From the NCBI RefSeq assembly GCF_003026365.1, contig NZ_PYOM01000003.1, positions 1 through 64,000 on the forward strand: a stretch of DNA of 64,000 nt, written 5' to 3'. This document shows, one piece after another, positions 38,235-47,117 of this stretch (positions are counted from its first letter, which is position 1; every line of letters begins with the position of its first letter). Origin of the DNA: Photobacterium angustum (lineage in GTDB: Bacteria; Pseudomonadota; Gammaproteobacteria; Enterobacterales; Vibrionaceae). The translations under genes and the position numbers were made by a program. Below the pieces are notes generated by a model. That model made no database searches, was not told the DNA's origin, and saw only the letters and a list, made by a program, of their open reading frames with translations.

Positions 38235-38710
38235 TTAAGTAATATATGCATGCTTTTTACGATTTAAGCACATCTTAATTCTTGGTGAGCCACATCCAAA
38301 ATAATCGTCTTCTTGCTCTATCTCTACAACCCTAATATCTGATATAGCTTTATTGTCGTGTTCTTTGGGTGAACAGTTATTAAAATTCGATTGTAATCAG
38401 CTAGCTGTGCTAATGCCTCACTCAACAACGCTTTTCCTACACCTTTCCCTTGCATCTTATTTTCAACAGCAATACCTAATATCCACGCATCCCTCTGCGT
38501 TTCTGTTTGTCTATTAAAACTTGGGCTTGAGAGTACATACCCTACTACATGTCCACACTCTGAGACGGCAACCAATAACCCACTTGGCCAACAATCATAT
38601 GCTTGGCGAAATAAAAAATCGGGATAACAATGATCACCAAATAGCTCACGCTCTAATTGGTACATCGCGGTAAGATCTGATTTTTCTGCTTGTCGTATTT
38701 TATATAGCAC
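38235..38710 (-). pseudogene. GNAT acetyltransferase with a frameshift near the C-terminus
   Basis: The minus-strand frame starts at 38710 and stops at 38324 after 128 residues, just as it reaches the GNAT C-terminal LYQxLGF motif (here LYQILGL). One base short in the G run at 38330-38332, the next frame continues VVEIEQEDDYFGCGSPRIKM and runs to a stop at 38235, giving a normal 158-residue RimI-like enzyme. The acetyl-CoA loop is intact (MQGKGVGKALL). Either the gene is recently inactivated, the run is phase-variable, or it is a sequencing error. The substrate is unknown. Confidence 0.75.
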
Positions 38711-38744
38711 TATCCATTGCTCCGTGACGTAGTACAGCCAATAA

Positions 38745-38794
38745 AAAACCAGCCCACTTGCTTAACAAAAGTCAGCAAGATGAAGGCTGGTTTT
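38745..38794 (-). terminator. efpL terminator
   Basis: AAAACCAGCC and GGCTGGTTTT are exact complements around a 30-nt loop containing a smaller pairing; T-tract on the minus strand, 27 bp after the efpL stop. Confidence 0.75.
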
Positions 38795-38820
38795 ATTCAG
38801 TAAAGATTAAAAGTAATCTA

Positions 38821-39393
38821 TTACTTGTCAGCGCGGCTCATGAACTTTTGCTCAGCCGTGTTAACTTTAATTTTTTCGCCATTCGCGATGTATTCTGGAA
38901 CTTGAACAACTAGGCCAGTTGAAAGTGTAGCAGGCTTAGTACGAGCACTTGCAGAAGCACCTTTGATTGATGGATCAGTTTCAACGATAGTTAGTTCAAC
39001 TGTCGCTGGAAGTTCGATTGCAACAGGCGCGCCATCAACAGTAAGAACTTCGATACCTTTCGTATCTTCAGTGATGAATAGTAGTTCTTCTGCGATTGCT
39101 TCTTTGTTGAATGAGTATGGTGTGTAATCTTCGTCATCCATAAACACATACTCTTCACCATCGATGTAAGAGAATGATGCTTTAGTACGACGGAAATCAG
39201 CTAAGTTAACCATTTCATCAGCTTTGAAGCTTACGTCTGATTTAGTACCAGTAGCTACATCATAAATACGCATTCTGTAAAGACTTGCGCCAGCACGACC
39301 ACTAGGCGTTAGCTTACTAATTTCTTTAACAAGACCTACTTTACCGTTGATTTCAACAGCAGCAAATTTTTTAATGTCACTAGCCTTTGGCAT
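38821..39393 (-). CDS. efpL: elongation factor P-like protein EfpL (YeiP)
   Basis: EfpL is the EF-P paralogue that helps ribosomes pass difficult peptide motifs, including polyproline, without needing a modified tip residue. From the ATG at 39393 it has 190 residues and three beta-barrel domains (KOW-like, OB, C-terminal OB). Arg33 stands at the tip of the first-domain loop ([14 protein letters not shown]), as in E. coli YeiP, in place of the lysine of EF-P. The open frame extends 26 codons upstream, but that part has no EF-P similarity; an ATG two codons upstream is a possible alternative. Confidence 0.93.
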   Translation of the reverse strand: MPKASDIKKFAAVEINGKVGLVKEISKLTPSGRAGASLYRMRIYDVATGTKSDVSFKADEMVNLADFRRTKASFSYIDGEEYVFMDDEDYTPYSFNKEAIAEELLFITEDTKGIEVLTVDGAPVAIELPATVELTIVETDPSIKGASASARTKPATLSTGLVVQVPEYIANGEKIKVNTAEQKFMSRADK

Positions 39394-39942
39394 GATCATA
39401 ATTCCAAATAAAAATAGTTGTGAGAAATTACACCAAGATACAGATTTATAGCAAGTGTTATAGTAGTACAAATCCTATTTTTTTGCGTTTACACATAGCT
39501 TTGCTCAAGGCTTAAACAAGAACATTCAACTTTCGGCTAATTCTCGCTTTATACTCAAATGTCCTGTGAATCAGGTTCGATGAACTCTGAAGTTAAACAA
39601 TGATTACTAATAAGTTTGAGTTAATAATTAAATCACTAAATTTACATACATTAAACAATAAATACTGAAAATATTAATGTCTTAACGGATCAGTGTATAG
39701 CAAAATTACTTAGCTCTATCCATTATTTTCAGGCGACAGTTCTGTCACTAAGTTACCTACTTATAGACGCTATTGTTCTCATTATGAAAAGTTTTAAGTT
39801 TACTGTAATCAAAACACTGACACTTTGTCGACAGACGTATACATTTTATAAATGTATAGTTTCAACCACACGAACTGGTAGAATTCTTTAGATTACTTCG
39901 CTTAGTTAAATAGCTGTTATCTAACTAAACAGAGGAATAAAT
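39394..39942. other. 549-bp intergenic region with a palindrome
   Basis: No supported gene. At 39838-39858 there is a perfect 9-3-9 palindrome (tatacattt-tat-aaatgtata), 84 bp upstream of the small membrane-protein gene, possibly an operator. Confidence 0.5.
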
Positions 39943-40131
39943 TTGCGAGATACAATTTTAGATACACTTTTTACGGTGTTAGTTTGCTTATTTCTTGTCT
40001 TTACAGCTGTTGAGGTTTATGAAAACCAACCTGATGGCGACTTACAAGATAATGTGCAGGATTTTGAAAAAATAGCTCATGAAAAAATGATAGAGACATC
40101 ACCATTTATAAAAGATTATCTTAATAGATAA
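39943..40131 (+). CDS. small single-pass membrane protein, unknown
   Basis: This 62-residue protein has one membrane helix (about 8-24, TLFTVLVCLFLVFTAVE) and a short acidic C-terminal tail. The start is TTG at 39943 with AGAGGA about 7 nt upstream, which supports translation. The family is not recognised. It stands alone in a gene-poor stretch before the HdeD-like fusion gene. Confidence 0.5.
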   Translation: MRDTILDTLFTVLVCLFLVFTAVEVYENQPDGDLQDNVQDFEKIAHEKMIETSPFIKDYLNR

Positions 40132-40487
40132 TCGTTATATTAATCGCTAACTCTCTATTAAAGTAGTTATCCGGTAATGAAAAATTTTCCTCAATAATGT
40201 AGTGAGTGCACTTACAAACTCATACAGTAATTACAAAACTTGTATGTGATAATTCCAACATCAGAAAGAAGGTGTTCTTTAAAAATAAAATGAAATTTCA
40301 AAAAACTAATGAATTGAAATAATTTTTCACAAAAATACAGTTATACCTTTTTCTCAAAACTAATCAATTTGATTATGGACATCAATGGTAAAAATTAAGG
40401 ACATTTAACCTCAAATGATAATTTAGCATCTTAATTAAATTATTAATTTGAACGTCTTAATAACTAATAGCTTATTACGGTTTTTAA
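40132..40487. other. 356-bp intergenic region, nothing recognised
   Basis: AT-rich, no supported reading frame or strong hairpin; presumably holds the promoter of the gene at 40488. Confidence 0.5.
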
Positions 40488-41786
40488 ATGTTACAAATAA
40501 CATTACATCTTTTAGGTACAGAGTTCGTAAAAAAAACACGGTCATACCTCTTATTACTCTCATTGTTCTGGGGCATCATTGGATTTTTTACTTTTATTGA
40601 TGGTCTTGATGGAAAGGTTTTTGACGCTTTTTGCTACTTTGTAATTCTTGAAAGTATTGCTACATTAGTTATTGCACCCAATAGCCATGGTATTCACCGT
40701 AAAGTACTTTTATTGAAAGGATTATTATTTCTTTTTAGTATCACACTAGCCTTTGTTGATGTAAAAGGAAGTAATTTCATACTATCCTTAGCTTTTGGTT
40801 TAATTTATCTTTCTATCGGTGTATTTAATATTGCATCTGCTATTGTAGTACGTTTCGTAATGTGGCGAAGAGTTATAATTTGGGGTTCTATTCAAATAGG
40901 ATATTCTTTATTTTTAATACTTAATTATAACTATGTTATTTCATATGTTTTAGGTTTTATTATGATGACTAGTAGTATTAGAAGTATTATTGTGCTCATC
41001 AAAAAGAATCAAAGTGAAGATAATAATTCAACAAGAACAAGCCAACTTTCTAGAAAATATAATAAATCAAACAATAATTTTGATGCAGAGATTCAAGGCT
41101 CAAGTAAACATTTAATTATTCCTTTAACGGTTCATATTTGGACACCCGAAGGTTCAGCCGAAAACCCTTATATTCCTAGACCAGTTATCAACCGTTATAT
41201 TGCTGCGACAGACATTAAAGGAATAATTTCAACAGGGCATGCTGCAATCGAGCTAGGTAGTGAGCTATATATGAGTTTATACCCAAAAGATGAAATTGAT
41301 CGTTCACCTAAAGAGTTTATTCGTACTTTAAAAGCAACACCAGAAAATAATGTTTTAGGACGCTACTTACCTGACTATCAATCAGAGATTTCTGAATGGT
41401 GTGAATCTAATATAAAAATTAACTTTACAAAATATAACGTACAAGCTTTAAAGCAGTTCTGGGAAAAAAATTACCACAATCCAATTTATAATTTAACTTC
41501 GAATAATTGCTCAAGCAATACTGCTTATGCATTAGAAGCTGCTCTGGAAGGTGTCTTACATAATGAAAATTCAAACATATTTACATTTTTTAAATTTATT
41601 ACAAAACCTGAAGTGTGGCTTGCCGCGCAAATTCGAAACCGTGCAATCATGATGGCATGGACACCTGGTTTAGTGATGGATTATACCCGAGCATTACACT
41701 CTATTGTTCAACCTACATCAAAACCATGGCACAAATTCAGTATTTTAGAAAAAATTACAATTAGAGATTTCTTTGCCAGTAATTAA
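40488..41786 (+). CDS. HdeD-like membrane domain fused to a predicted papain-like domain
   Basis: This is a 432-residue two-part protein. Residues 20-172 hold about six short membrane helices in the pattern of HdeD/DUF308 proteins. A polar Asn/Ser-rich linker (173-205) leads to a soluble domain that carries a histidine in STGHAAIEL (His251) and a cysteine in TSNNCSSNTAYALEAAL (Cys341). This His-before-Cys order, with the Cys heading a helix, is the signature of circularly permuted papain-like (NlpC/P60-type) enzymes. The activity is a prediction: it could cut peptidoglycan, a peptide or a lipid ester. An SMR transporter gene follows by 29 bp. Confidence 0.6.
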   Translation: MLQITLHLLGTEFVKKTRSYLLLLSLFWGIIGFFTFIDGLDGKVFDAFCYFVILESIATLVIAPNSHGIHRKVLLLKGLLFLFSITLAFVDVKGSNFILSLAFGLIYLSIGVFNIASAIVVRFVMWRRVIIWGSIQIGYSLFLILNYNYVISYVLGFIMMTSSIRSIIVLIKKNQSEDNNSTRTSQLSRKYNKSNNNFDAEIQGSSKHLIIPLTVHIWTPEGSAENPYIPRPVINRYIAATDIKGIISTGHAAIELGSELYMSLYPKDEIDRSPKEFIRTLKATPENNVLGRYLPDYQSEISEWCESNIKINFTKYNVQALKQFWEKNYHNPIYNLTSNNCSSNTAYALEAALEGVLHNENSNIFTFFKFITKPEVWLAAQIRNRAIMMAWTPGLVMDYTRALHSIVQPTSKPWHKFSILEKITIRDFFASN

Positions 41787-41815
41787 TTAAAATCAAACAA
41801 TTATCGAGCAACCTT

Positions 41816-42151
41816 ATGACTAAAGTATACCTTATATTATTTATTTCTGTTATTGCTGAAACATTAGCAACCACCATGATGAAAGCGTCTGAAGGGTTTA
41901 CCCGAACCGTCCCAAGCCTTATCGTTATAGTTGGTTATGCAATTTCTTTTTATGGTTTATCTCAAGTAGTTAAGGCGATGAATGTAGGTATTGCTTACGC
42001 GCTTTGGGCTGGTAGTGGTATATTTTTAGTCTCGGCACTCTCATATTTTGTATATCAGCAAAAACTTGATCTTCCAGCAATGATAGGTTTAGTACTTATT
42101 GCTGTTGGAATTATTACTATTCAACTTTTTTCTAAGTCTGTTGTACATTAA
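41816..42151 (+). CDS. SMR family transporter (EmrE/SugE type)
   Basis: This 111-residue protein with four membrane helices works as a dimer, exporting cationic drugs, guanidinium or polyamines by proton exchange. The essential glutamate is Glu15 (SVIAETLATTMMKASEGF), followed by the Tyr-rich second helix and the AYALWAGSG motif in helix 3. The E. coli EmrE-like MKASEGF and WAGSG favour the drug/multi-substrate branch, but specificity cannot be assigned. It lies close behind the HdeD-like fusion gene, probably in one transcript, and a terminator follows. Confidence 0.9.
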   Translation: MTKVYLILFISVIAETLATTMMKASEGFTRTVPSLIVIVGYAISFYGLSQVVKAMNVGIAYALWAGSGIFLVSALSYFVYQQKLDLPAMIGLVLIAVGIITIQLFSKSVVH

Positions 42152-42169
42152 TTAAAAAGTCGATTTGAT

Positions 42170-42205
42170 AGCCGTACTTAGTTAACAGCTGAGTGCGGCT
42201 TTTTC
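42170..42205 (+). terminator. terminator after the SMR gene
   Basis: A 12-bp stem AGCCGTACTTAG / CTGAGTGCGGCT with a 7-nt loop and TTTTT. Confidence 0.85.
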
Positions 42206-42751
42206 ATAAAACATATTCTTCGCTATCGAAAAAAGAGAATCATCTACCGTTTAACCTTAAGCTTTGAAACCCTCTACAAAATACTATTATACTTCTCACG
42301 CTGCAAGTAATTAATAAGCACCCCACTCGTCATTAAAATAAAATTAATGATTAAAAACGATATTTATATATTTACCACCAATGAAAAACGTTAAACTTAG
42401 ATTAATTAAAGAGTATTTAAAAAATCACTTCAACTTACTAAAACACTAAATATAAACTGAGAATTATAATCATGTAATAAAACTAAAGTTTACATTCTTT
42501 ATCATTAATAAAGCCCTATACCTCAGCCAAATAATAGTCATTAATATCATTTTTATTAAATACAATCAATACTACTTATTCGCTCAAGAATAGATAAGAA
42601 AGATGTTGTATTAAACACTTTCGACAGTCGGAACTGCTGACTCTAATTATTTACACATTCTTTTAAATTATCACATATTCGATTTTAGCATTACCTATAT
42701 AAACTTCATTAATAGAATCTATTATACGAAAATAAGTTAGTAAAATAAAAA
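42206..42751. other. 546-bp AT-rich intergenic region, nothing recognised
   Basis: Lies between two convergent terminators and contains no supported reading frame. Confidence 0.5.
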
Positions 42752-42793
42752 GCCCATAATGATAAAAATGTAATTAATCTTATCATCATGGGC
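42752..42793 (-). terminator. terminator of the two-component cluster
   Basis: GCCCATGATGATAA pairs with TTATCATTATGGGC (one mismatch) and is followed by TTTTTATTTT on the minus strand. It lies about 260 bp past the distal kinase gene. Confidence 0.75.
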
Positions 42794-42851
42794 CGCATTG
42801 TATTATAAATCTGTTTTGTTTAATTTTTCATTGGCATGATATTTTGAAATA

Positions 42852-42944
42852 TCATTCATTTATGTTTTTTAAATCAGGTATTAATCTTGATAAATTTAAT
42901 TCTCTTTGATGATATTCCTTTTCCAACAATGTACTTTCTAACAT
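42852..42944 (-). CDS. possible 30-residue small protein behind the distal kinase
   Basis: The frame MLESTLLEKEYHQRELNLSR runs on to 30 residues and ends in KNINE. AAAAGGA sits directly before the ATG, closer than usual. It lies between the distal kinase gene and the terminator, so it would be co-transcribed. Charged and helical; not recognised. It could equally be untranslated 3' sequence. Confidence 0.2.
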   Translation of the reverse strand: MLESTLLEKEYHQRELNLSRLIPDLKNINE

Positions 42945-43049
42945 TTCCTTTTGACTAACCTATTTGACTTTAACTCGCTTTCAGCAACACCAGCACCGTT
43001 TATTATTAGTCTTGTGTATTCACACTCCTTTTGCAACAGGCGACAAACA

Positions 43050-44369
43050 TTACTTTAAGTGTTTGTCTTCTTTATCATTACATAATGGAAAAGTGATTGT
43101 GAACACCGCCCCCTTTAAGATTTCGCTATCGCCAACATTTACTAAAGCGCCATGTTGTGTACAAATCTTATCAACAATAGAAAGCCCCAAGCCATGCCCA
43201 CTTTTTGCTTTATTACGTGCTTTGTCCCCTACATAGAAAGGTTCAAATAAGCGGGATTGGTGTTCTTTTGCCACGCCATCACCATCATCATGTACCGATA
43301 TTAGAAGTTTTTCTTGTTCTGGTTTTACAATAATCAGAATCTGTGAATAAGCGAATTTCATGCCGTTACGCACTAAATTATCCAACGCGCGATTTAATAG
43401 CGTTTCATCTGCCAATATCATGTATGATTGATTTTTCAATATGAGCTTAATGTTGATACCAGTCTCTTTCTTCCAACGTTTCACCGCAGAATCTAAAAAA
43501 CCACTAACTTCGATTGGTGAGTATGCTTTCTCTAAATCAATACAATCGAGTTTGGCATAATACAAAAGCTCATCAACCATTTTTTCCATTTCTTCCGTAT
43601 CATCAACAATACTTTCAATGGTTGCTTTTTGTTCATTATTTAGCGGGGTATCTTTAAGTACTTCGGCTTGCCACTGAATACGAAATATGGGCGTTCGCAA
43701 TTCGTGCGCGACTGCATTAGTCAATGAACGGTTGCTTTCAATAAGATTATGAATACGATCAGCCATAAGATTAAATGACTTATTCAATGTTCCTAAAGCA
43801 CTACCACCTTTAGTATCAGCTCTTGAAGATAGATCACCTTCAGCAAAACGTAATGTCGCTGCTTCAAGTTTTTTGACTCGACGAAAAATAATCATTAGGT
43901 AACCTAGCGTGTATACAATAAAACTAGCTAAAATAAATACCCAAACAAGGTCCTCTTCTAAATCAACTTTTTGCCTAACTAGCGAGTTATTGTCTGCCGC
44001 ATAATAATAAATATTATTGCTACCCGCTAAACGAAACCAAAGATCTCTTTCCTCATCATGAAAAATTAAACTATCTGGATGAGTGTCAAAGTATTTCAAA
44101 ACTGTACTCGGTATCTTATCCTCATGATTATAAATAGTCAGTTTTTGTAAAGAAGTATCCACATATTGCTTCATCGCATTCTGAGCAGCCTCAAGACCTT
44201 GATTCTCTGCAATAAAGGCAATTAATTGTTGATGAGCACTTGCCACGTAATCTTCTAGTACATAATCATAATCAGTATTCAAATTATAAACTATTGTTTG
44301 ATTGGCGATAACACCTAGAATAAAACAAAGTACAAGTCCAAATAAGGACTCTAAATAAATACGACGCAT
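43050..44369 (-). CDS. RstB-like sensor histidine kinase, distal copy
   Basis: This is a 439-residue membrane kinase. In order: first membrane helix (5-28), a periplasmic sensor of about 110 residues, second helix (143-162), HAMP (to about 212), the H-box with His222 in NAVAHELRTPIF, N-box NRALDNLVRNGMKF, G1 DDGDGVA, F-box and G2 GHGLGLSIV. All catalytic motifs are intact. It is nearly the same as the kinase at 45080; differences gather in the sensor. It lies behind a lipoprotein gene and has the same AAAGAGATAAATT leader before its ATG as the other copy, so the duplication included the ribosome site. Confidence 0.88.
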   Translation of the reverse strand: MRRIYLESLFGLVLCFILGVIANQTIVYNLNTDYDYVLEDYVASAHQQLIAFIAENQGLEAAQNAMKQYVDTSLQKLTIYNHEDKIPSTVLKYFDTHPDSLIFHDEERDLWFRLAGSNNIYYYAADNNSLVRQKVDLEEDLVWVFILASFIVYTLGYLMIIFRRVKKLEAATLRFAEGDLSSRADTKGGSALGTLNKSFNLMADRIHNLIESNRSLTNAVAHELRTPIFRIQWQAEVLKDTPLNNEQKATIESIVDDTEEMEKMVDELLYYAKLDCIDLEKAYSPIEVSGFLDSAVKRWKKETGINIKLILKNQSYMILADETLLNRALDNLVRNGMKFAYSQILIIVKPEQEKLLISVHDDGDGVAKEHQSRLFEPFYVGDKARNKAKSGHGLGLSIVDKICTQHGALVNVGDSEILKGAVFTITFPLCNDKEDKHLK

Positions 44370-44689
44370 AATTTATCTCTTTAATTATTGTAATTTGATT
44401 TTAGTTATAACCAAGTAATAAATAAAAACACATTGCGCTGACATCGAATGCTTCAGGTTTCATATAGTGGCCTTATTAACAATGACATCTTGGCGACGTA
44501 ATAACAAACAAAGGTTTATATGTGAATTATTTTCCGGTAACATTTTTTAGATACTTTAATTAATATGTAAAAAAGCCTTAAGTACATAACTTAAGGCTAT
44601 TATTTCAAGAAATAAAAGAATTACAGAAAGCCATGGCTTTTGAAGACGACTCAAAATAGTAACTATCATCTAATTTACAAGCCATATTT
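44370..44689. other. 320-bp gap between lipoprotein and distal kinase genes
   Basis: Holds the lipoprotein terminator (44574-44598) and, beyond it, whatever promoter drives the distal kinase. No reading frame is supported. Confidence 0.5.
44574..44598 (-). terminator. terminator after the lipoprotein gene
   Basis: AGCCTTAAGT and ACTTAAGGCT are perfect 10-bp arms with a 5-nt loop and six T on the minus strand. Confidence 0.88.
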
Positions 44690-44977
44690 TTATTGTTTTT
44701 TTCCACCTACTTGAACGTAATCAATACCGATAATTCGATTAAGAACACCTAAGACAGAAGTTGTATCAGAGTTTGTTGATTGAACAGTTTCAACAGTTGC
44801 CCCCTCAGGTATCAGTTCCATCACACGTTCTTTTGTATTTCCAGGCACTTGAAAGCCAATTATATTAAAACTTTCAGCATGGGCTGTATAAACATCCTTA
44901 TTATGAGTAATACCGGAACAACCAGTAAGTAAAACAATACCGAAACCAAAAGCAGACGAAGTCAATAACTTTCTCAT
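44690..44977 (-). CDS. small lipoprotein between two kinase genes
   Basis: This 95-residue predicted lipoprotein has a signal peptide ending in the lipobox LLTGC (Cys20), followed by Ser at +2, which favours outer-membrane sorting by the usual rule. The mature part (75 residues) has SFNIIGFQVPGNTKERVMEL and a TTSVLGVLNRIIGIDYVQVGG end, with a Gly/Val pattern that vaguely recalls TRL-type lipoproteins. I do not recognise the family firmly. Its place between duplicated RstB-like kinases suggests a link to their signalling or regulon, which is inference. Confidence 0.75.
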   Translation of the reverse strand: MRKLLTSSAFGFGIVLLTGCSGITHNKDVYTAHAESFNIIGFQVPGNTKERVMELIPEGATVETVQSTNSDTTSVLGVLNRIIGIDYVQVGGKKQ

Positions 44978-45079
44978 GCTACACCTTAAAGTAATTTTTT
45001 AATTAAATAGAGAACGCCCTACAAGCGCGATGAAAATTATCCCTAAATTTAATTATCATTACTGTAAGTGTTTGTCGGC

Positions 45080-46378
45080 TCAACCCTTACAAAGTGGAAA
45101 AGTGATTGTGAACGCCGCCCCCTTTAAGATTTCACTATCGCTAACATTGACTAAAGCACCATGTTGAGTACAAATCTTATCAACAATAGAAAGCCCCAAG
45201 CCATGACCACTTTTTGCCTTATTACGGGCTTTGTCCCCTACATAAAAAGGTTCAAATAAGCGGGGTTGGTGTTCTTTTGCCACGCCATCACCATCATCAT
45301 GTACCGATATTAGAAGTTTTTCTTGTTCTGGTTTTACAATAATCAGAATCTGTGAATAAGCGAATTTCATGGCATTACGGACTAAATTATCCAGTGCGCG
45401 ATTTAATAGTATTTCATCTGCCAGTATCATGCAGGACTGCTTTTTCGATATAAGCTTAATTTTAATATCAGTCTCTTTCATCCAGCGTTTTATCGCGTGG
45501 TCTAAAAATCCAGAGATTTCTATAGGTGAAAGTGCTTTCTCTAAATCAATACAATCGAGTTTGGCATAATACAAAAGCTCATCAACCATTTTTTCCATTT
45601 CTTCCGTATCATCAACAATACTTTCAATGGTTGCTTTTTGTTCATTGTTTAGTGGGGTATCTTTAAGTACTTCAGCTTGCCACTGAATACGGAATATGGG
45701 TGTACGCAATTCGTGCGCGACTGCATTAGTCAATGAACGTTTGCTTTCAATAAGATTATGAATACGATCAGCCATAAGATTAAATGACTTATTCAATGTT
45801 CCTAAAGCACTGCCACCTTTAGTATCAGCTCTTGAAGATAAGTCACCTTCAGCAAAACGTAACGTTGCCGTTTCAAGTTTTTGAACACGACGGAAAATGA
45901 TCATAAGATAACCAAATGTGTATACAATAAAACTCGCTAAAATAAATAGCCAACCAAGGTCATCTTCTAAATCAACTTTTTGCCTAACAAGAGTGTCATA
46001 ATCGGCCGCGTAATAATAAGTATTATCACTACCCGCTAAACGAAACCAAAGATCTCTTTCTTTATCATGAAAAATTAAACTATCAGGATGAGTGTTAAAA
46101 TAGTCAGAAACTGTCTTCGGTATCATGTCCGCATGATTATAAATAGTCAGTTTTTGTAGTGAGGTATCTACATATTGCTTCATCGCCTTATGGGCAGCAT
46201 CAAGCCCTTGGTTCTCTGCAATGAACGCCATTAATTTTTGATGAGCACTTGCCTGACTATCTTCTAGTACAAATTCATAATCAGTATTCAGGTCATAAAC
46301 TATTGTTTCATTGGCGACAACACCTAGAATAAAACAAAGTAAAAGTCCAAATAAGGACTCTAAATAAATACGACGCAT
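45080..46378 (-). CDS. RstB-like sensor histidine kinase, proximal copy
   Basis: This 432-residue kinase lies 34 bp downstream of the RstA-like regulator and is its natural partner. It has two membrane helices around a periplasmic sensor, HAMP, His222 in NAVAHELRTPIF, N-box NRALDNLVRNAMKF, G1 and G2 motifs intact. The catalytic half is almost identical to the copy at 43050. The C-terminus ends early (PLCKG); past its stop the DNA still resembles the distal copy (gacaaacactta), which shows that the duplication reached beyond the gene and that this copy gained an earlier stop. Confidence 0.9.
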   Translation of the reverse strand: MRRIYLESLFGLLLCFILGVVANETIVYDLNTDYEFVLEDSQASAHQKLMAFIAENQGLDAAHKAMKQYVDTSLQKLTIYNHADMIPKTVSDYFNTHPDSLIFHDKERDLWFRLAGSDNTYYYAADYDTLVRQKVDLEDDLGWLFILASFIVYTFGYLMIIFRRVQKLETATLRFAEGDLSSRADTKGGSALGTLNKSFNLMADRIHNLIESKRSLTNAVAHELRTPIFRIQWQAEVLKDTPLNNEQKATIESIVDDTEEMEKMVDELLYYAKLDCIDLEKALSPIEISGFLDHAIKRWMKETDIKIKLISKKQSCMILADEILLNRALDNLVRNAMKFAYSQILIIVKPEQEKLLISVHDDGDGVAKEHQPRLFEPFYVGDKARNKAKSGHGLGLSIVDKICTQHGALVNVSDSEILKGAAFTITFPLCKG

Positions 46379-46412
46379 AATTTATCTCTTTCAAATAATT
46401 GTATGAGCGTAG

Positions 46413-47117
46413 TTATGACCATGCAGTAGAAGCAAATAAATATCCTTTACCTCGAATGGTCTGAATTTTTTCTGCTGGAACTTTATCATCACCTAATAAT
46501 TTTCTTAACCTTACAACTTTATTATCAATCGTACGGTCAATTCCATCATACTCAATACCACGCAATTTTTGTGTCAAATAGTCGCGTGATAATGCAGTAT
46601 CTGGAGTACTGGCTAATAACCAAAGCAGTTCAAACTCACTGTCAGTAAGTGCTAAAACTTTACCTGCTAACTCACATTTCTTATATGTGTTTTTCAAGGT
46701 AAGTTGGCCAAAATGTAGGTTATTTGCATCCTCATCCGGAATAACAATAGCCTCTTGGCGACGTAACAGTGAACGAACTCTTGCTAATAAAACTCTTGGT
46801 TTAATAGGTTTAGTAACATAGTCATCAGCACCAGTCTCTAACCCAGCAACTTGATCGAAATCGTCATCGCTAGCAGTAAGGATTAGGATCTTTCCCCTGT
46901 AATGTGCACGAACCTGACGACAAATAGTGAGGCCGTCAGTTACAGGCAACATTAGATCTAACAAAACAATATCAGGCTGTTCTTCAAGAATGGTCTGTGT
47001 TGCATTACTACCATCGTCAAGTGTTTTGACATCAAAATCTTGAGCTACAAAGTATTCTTGCAACATTTTTTGAAGTTTTGAATCGTCTTCTACAATGATC
47101 ATTTTTGGTTTTGTCAT
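46413..47117 (-). CDS. RstA-like OmpR-family response regulator
   Basis: This is a 234-residue regulator with a receiver domain (1-120) carrying acidic residues Glu10/Asp11/Asp12, phosphorylation site Asp54 (VLLDLMLP), Thr in LILTAS and Lys in VTKPIKP, followed by an OmpR-type winged helix (138-232) with TDSEFELLWLLAS and GKGYLFAS. Spacing and motifs (ALHFG-like linker, RGIEYDGIDRTID) match E. coli RstA. It heads the cluster with two kinase genes downstream. The signal is unknown; RstA/RstB of enterobacteria respond through PhoP, which need not hold here. Confidence 0.9.
   Translation of the reverse strand: MTKPKMIIVEDDSKLQKMLQEYFVAQDFDVKTLDDGSNATQTILEEQPDIVLLDLMLPVTDGLTICRQVRAHYRGKILILTASDDDFDQVAGLETGADDYVTKPIKPRVLLARVRSLLRRQEAIVIPDEDANNLHFGQLTLKNTYKKCELAGKVLALTDSEFELLWLLASTPDTALSRDYLTQKLRGIEYDGIDRTIDNKVVRLRKLLGDDKVPAEKIQTIRGKGYLFASTAWS

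Noticed and set aside
39394..39471. 26-codon N-terminal extension of EfpL
   Set aside because: Not EF-P-like; the family starts at [10 protein letters not shown].
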